This document shows, one piece after another, positions 6,613 through 6,644 of a stretch of DNA of 6,644 nt. Position numbers and translations under genes: made by a program. The notes beneath the pieces were generated by a model. That model made no database searches. It was not told the DNA's origin and was given only the letters and a program-made list of their open reading frames with translations. The DNA comes from Chloroflexota bacterium (lineage in GTDB: Bacteria > Chloroflexota > Anaerolineae > J102): assembly GCA_003353825.1 (NCBI GenBank), contig PIVW01000328.1, forward strand, positions 1-6,644, read 5' to 3'. Every line of letters starts with the position of its first letter. The first letter of the stretch is position 1.

Positions 6613-6644
6613 GGCATCCTTGCCCCGGAAATTTCGCTGCAGCA
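6550..6644 (-). pseudogene. Partial MalF/UgpA-type sugar ABC permease segment, in frame with the hydrolase
   Basis: The frame reads LQRNFRGKDAV from the window edge to the GTG, then FTVVLMPMMLCPIVVGLLWR. This matches the pattern typical of the middle of sugar ABC permeases of the MalF/UgpA type: FRGR..F.T..L.PMM..PvvvGL.WR, between the third and fourth helices and before the EAA loop. After Arg21 the permease likeness ends and hydrolase sequence begins, with no stop between. The permease 5' part would lie beyond 6644. The open frame is seen directly; the family call is from memory of the pattern and rests on about 30 residues. Confidence 0.55.

Overview
The window reads almost entirely on the minus strand. 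At its centre is a four-gene cytochrome c maturation operon, in transcription order ccmH (4738-4256), ccmG (4259-3648), ccmF (3639-1588) and a small membrane-anchored zinc-ribbon protein with a CcmI-like N-terminus (1530-1063). An extended -10 promoter (4778-4786) precedes it and a clear intrinsic terminator (850-881) closes it. No CcmA, B, C, D or E gene is present, so those must lie elsewhere if the pathway is complete. A membrane-anchored clan GH-A glycoside hydrolase (4903-6612, open past the window edge) lies upstream of the operon, and a remnant of sugar-metabolism genes (106-816) lies downstream.

The gene style suggests Chloroflexota (Anaerolineae/Caldilineae-like). The pointers are a surface hydrolase with the GVNPFGIN...QEFVWEDIEIHGKGDFEDRR signature, a Gfo/Idh oxidoreductase and UroD-like pair, heptanucleotide repeats and a CcmH with an LWCPIC motif. 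This comes from remembered family patterns, not a search.

In the operon, CcmH and CcmG are membrane-anchored extracytoplasmic thiol-disulfide proteins expected to keep the CXXCH cysteines of apocytochrome c reduced. CcmF is the haem lyase subunit that attaches haem; all four of its expected histidines and its WWD motif are present. The zinc-ribbon protein takes the slot where a CcmI-type accessory might be expected. The ccmH/ccmG overlap (ATGA) and the ccmF ribosome site over the ccmG stop point to tight translational coupling.

The flanks are the unusual part. The left-hand ORF (106-816) begins like a UroD-family methyltransferase/decarboxylase and continues as the C-terminal half of a Gfo/Idh/MocA oxidoreductase. 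A 7-T tract sits where the UroD reading frame is lost, and the 3' end is clipped. At the right edge, the hydrolase frame runs without a stop into a segment resembling an inner part of a MalF/UgpA-type sugar ABC permease. An otherwise intact ccm-hydrolase block is therefore bordered by two apparent gene-fusion scars, both involving carbohydrate genes. Period-7 repeats occur at 1-28 and just before the zinc-ribbon gene (1535-1562). No RNA genes, CRISPR array or insertion sequence were seen, and there is no gene-free stretch longer than about 250 bases.
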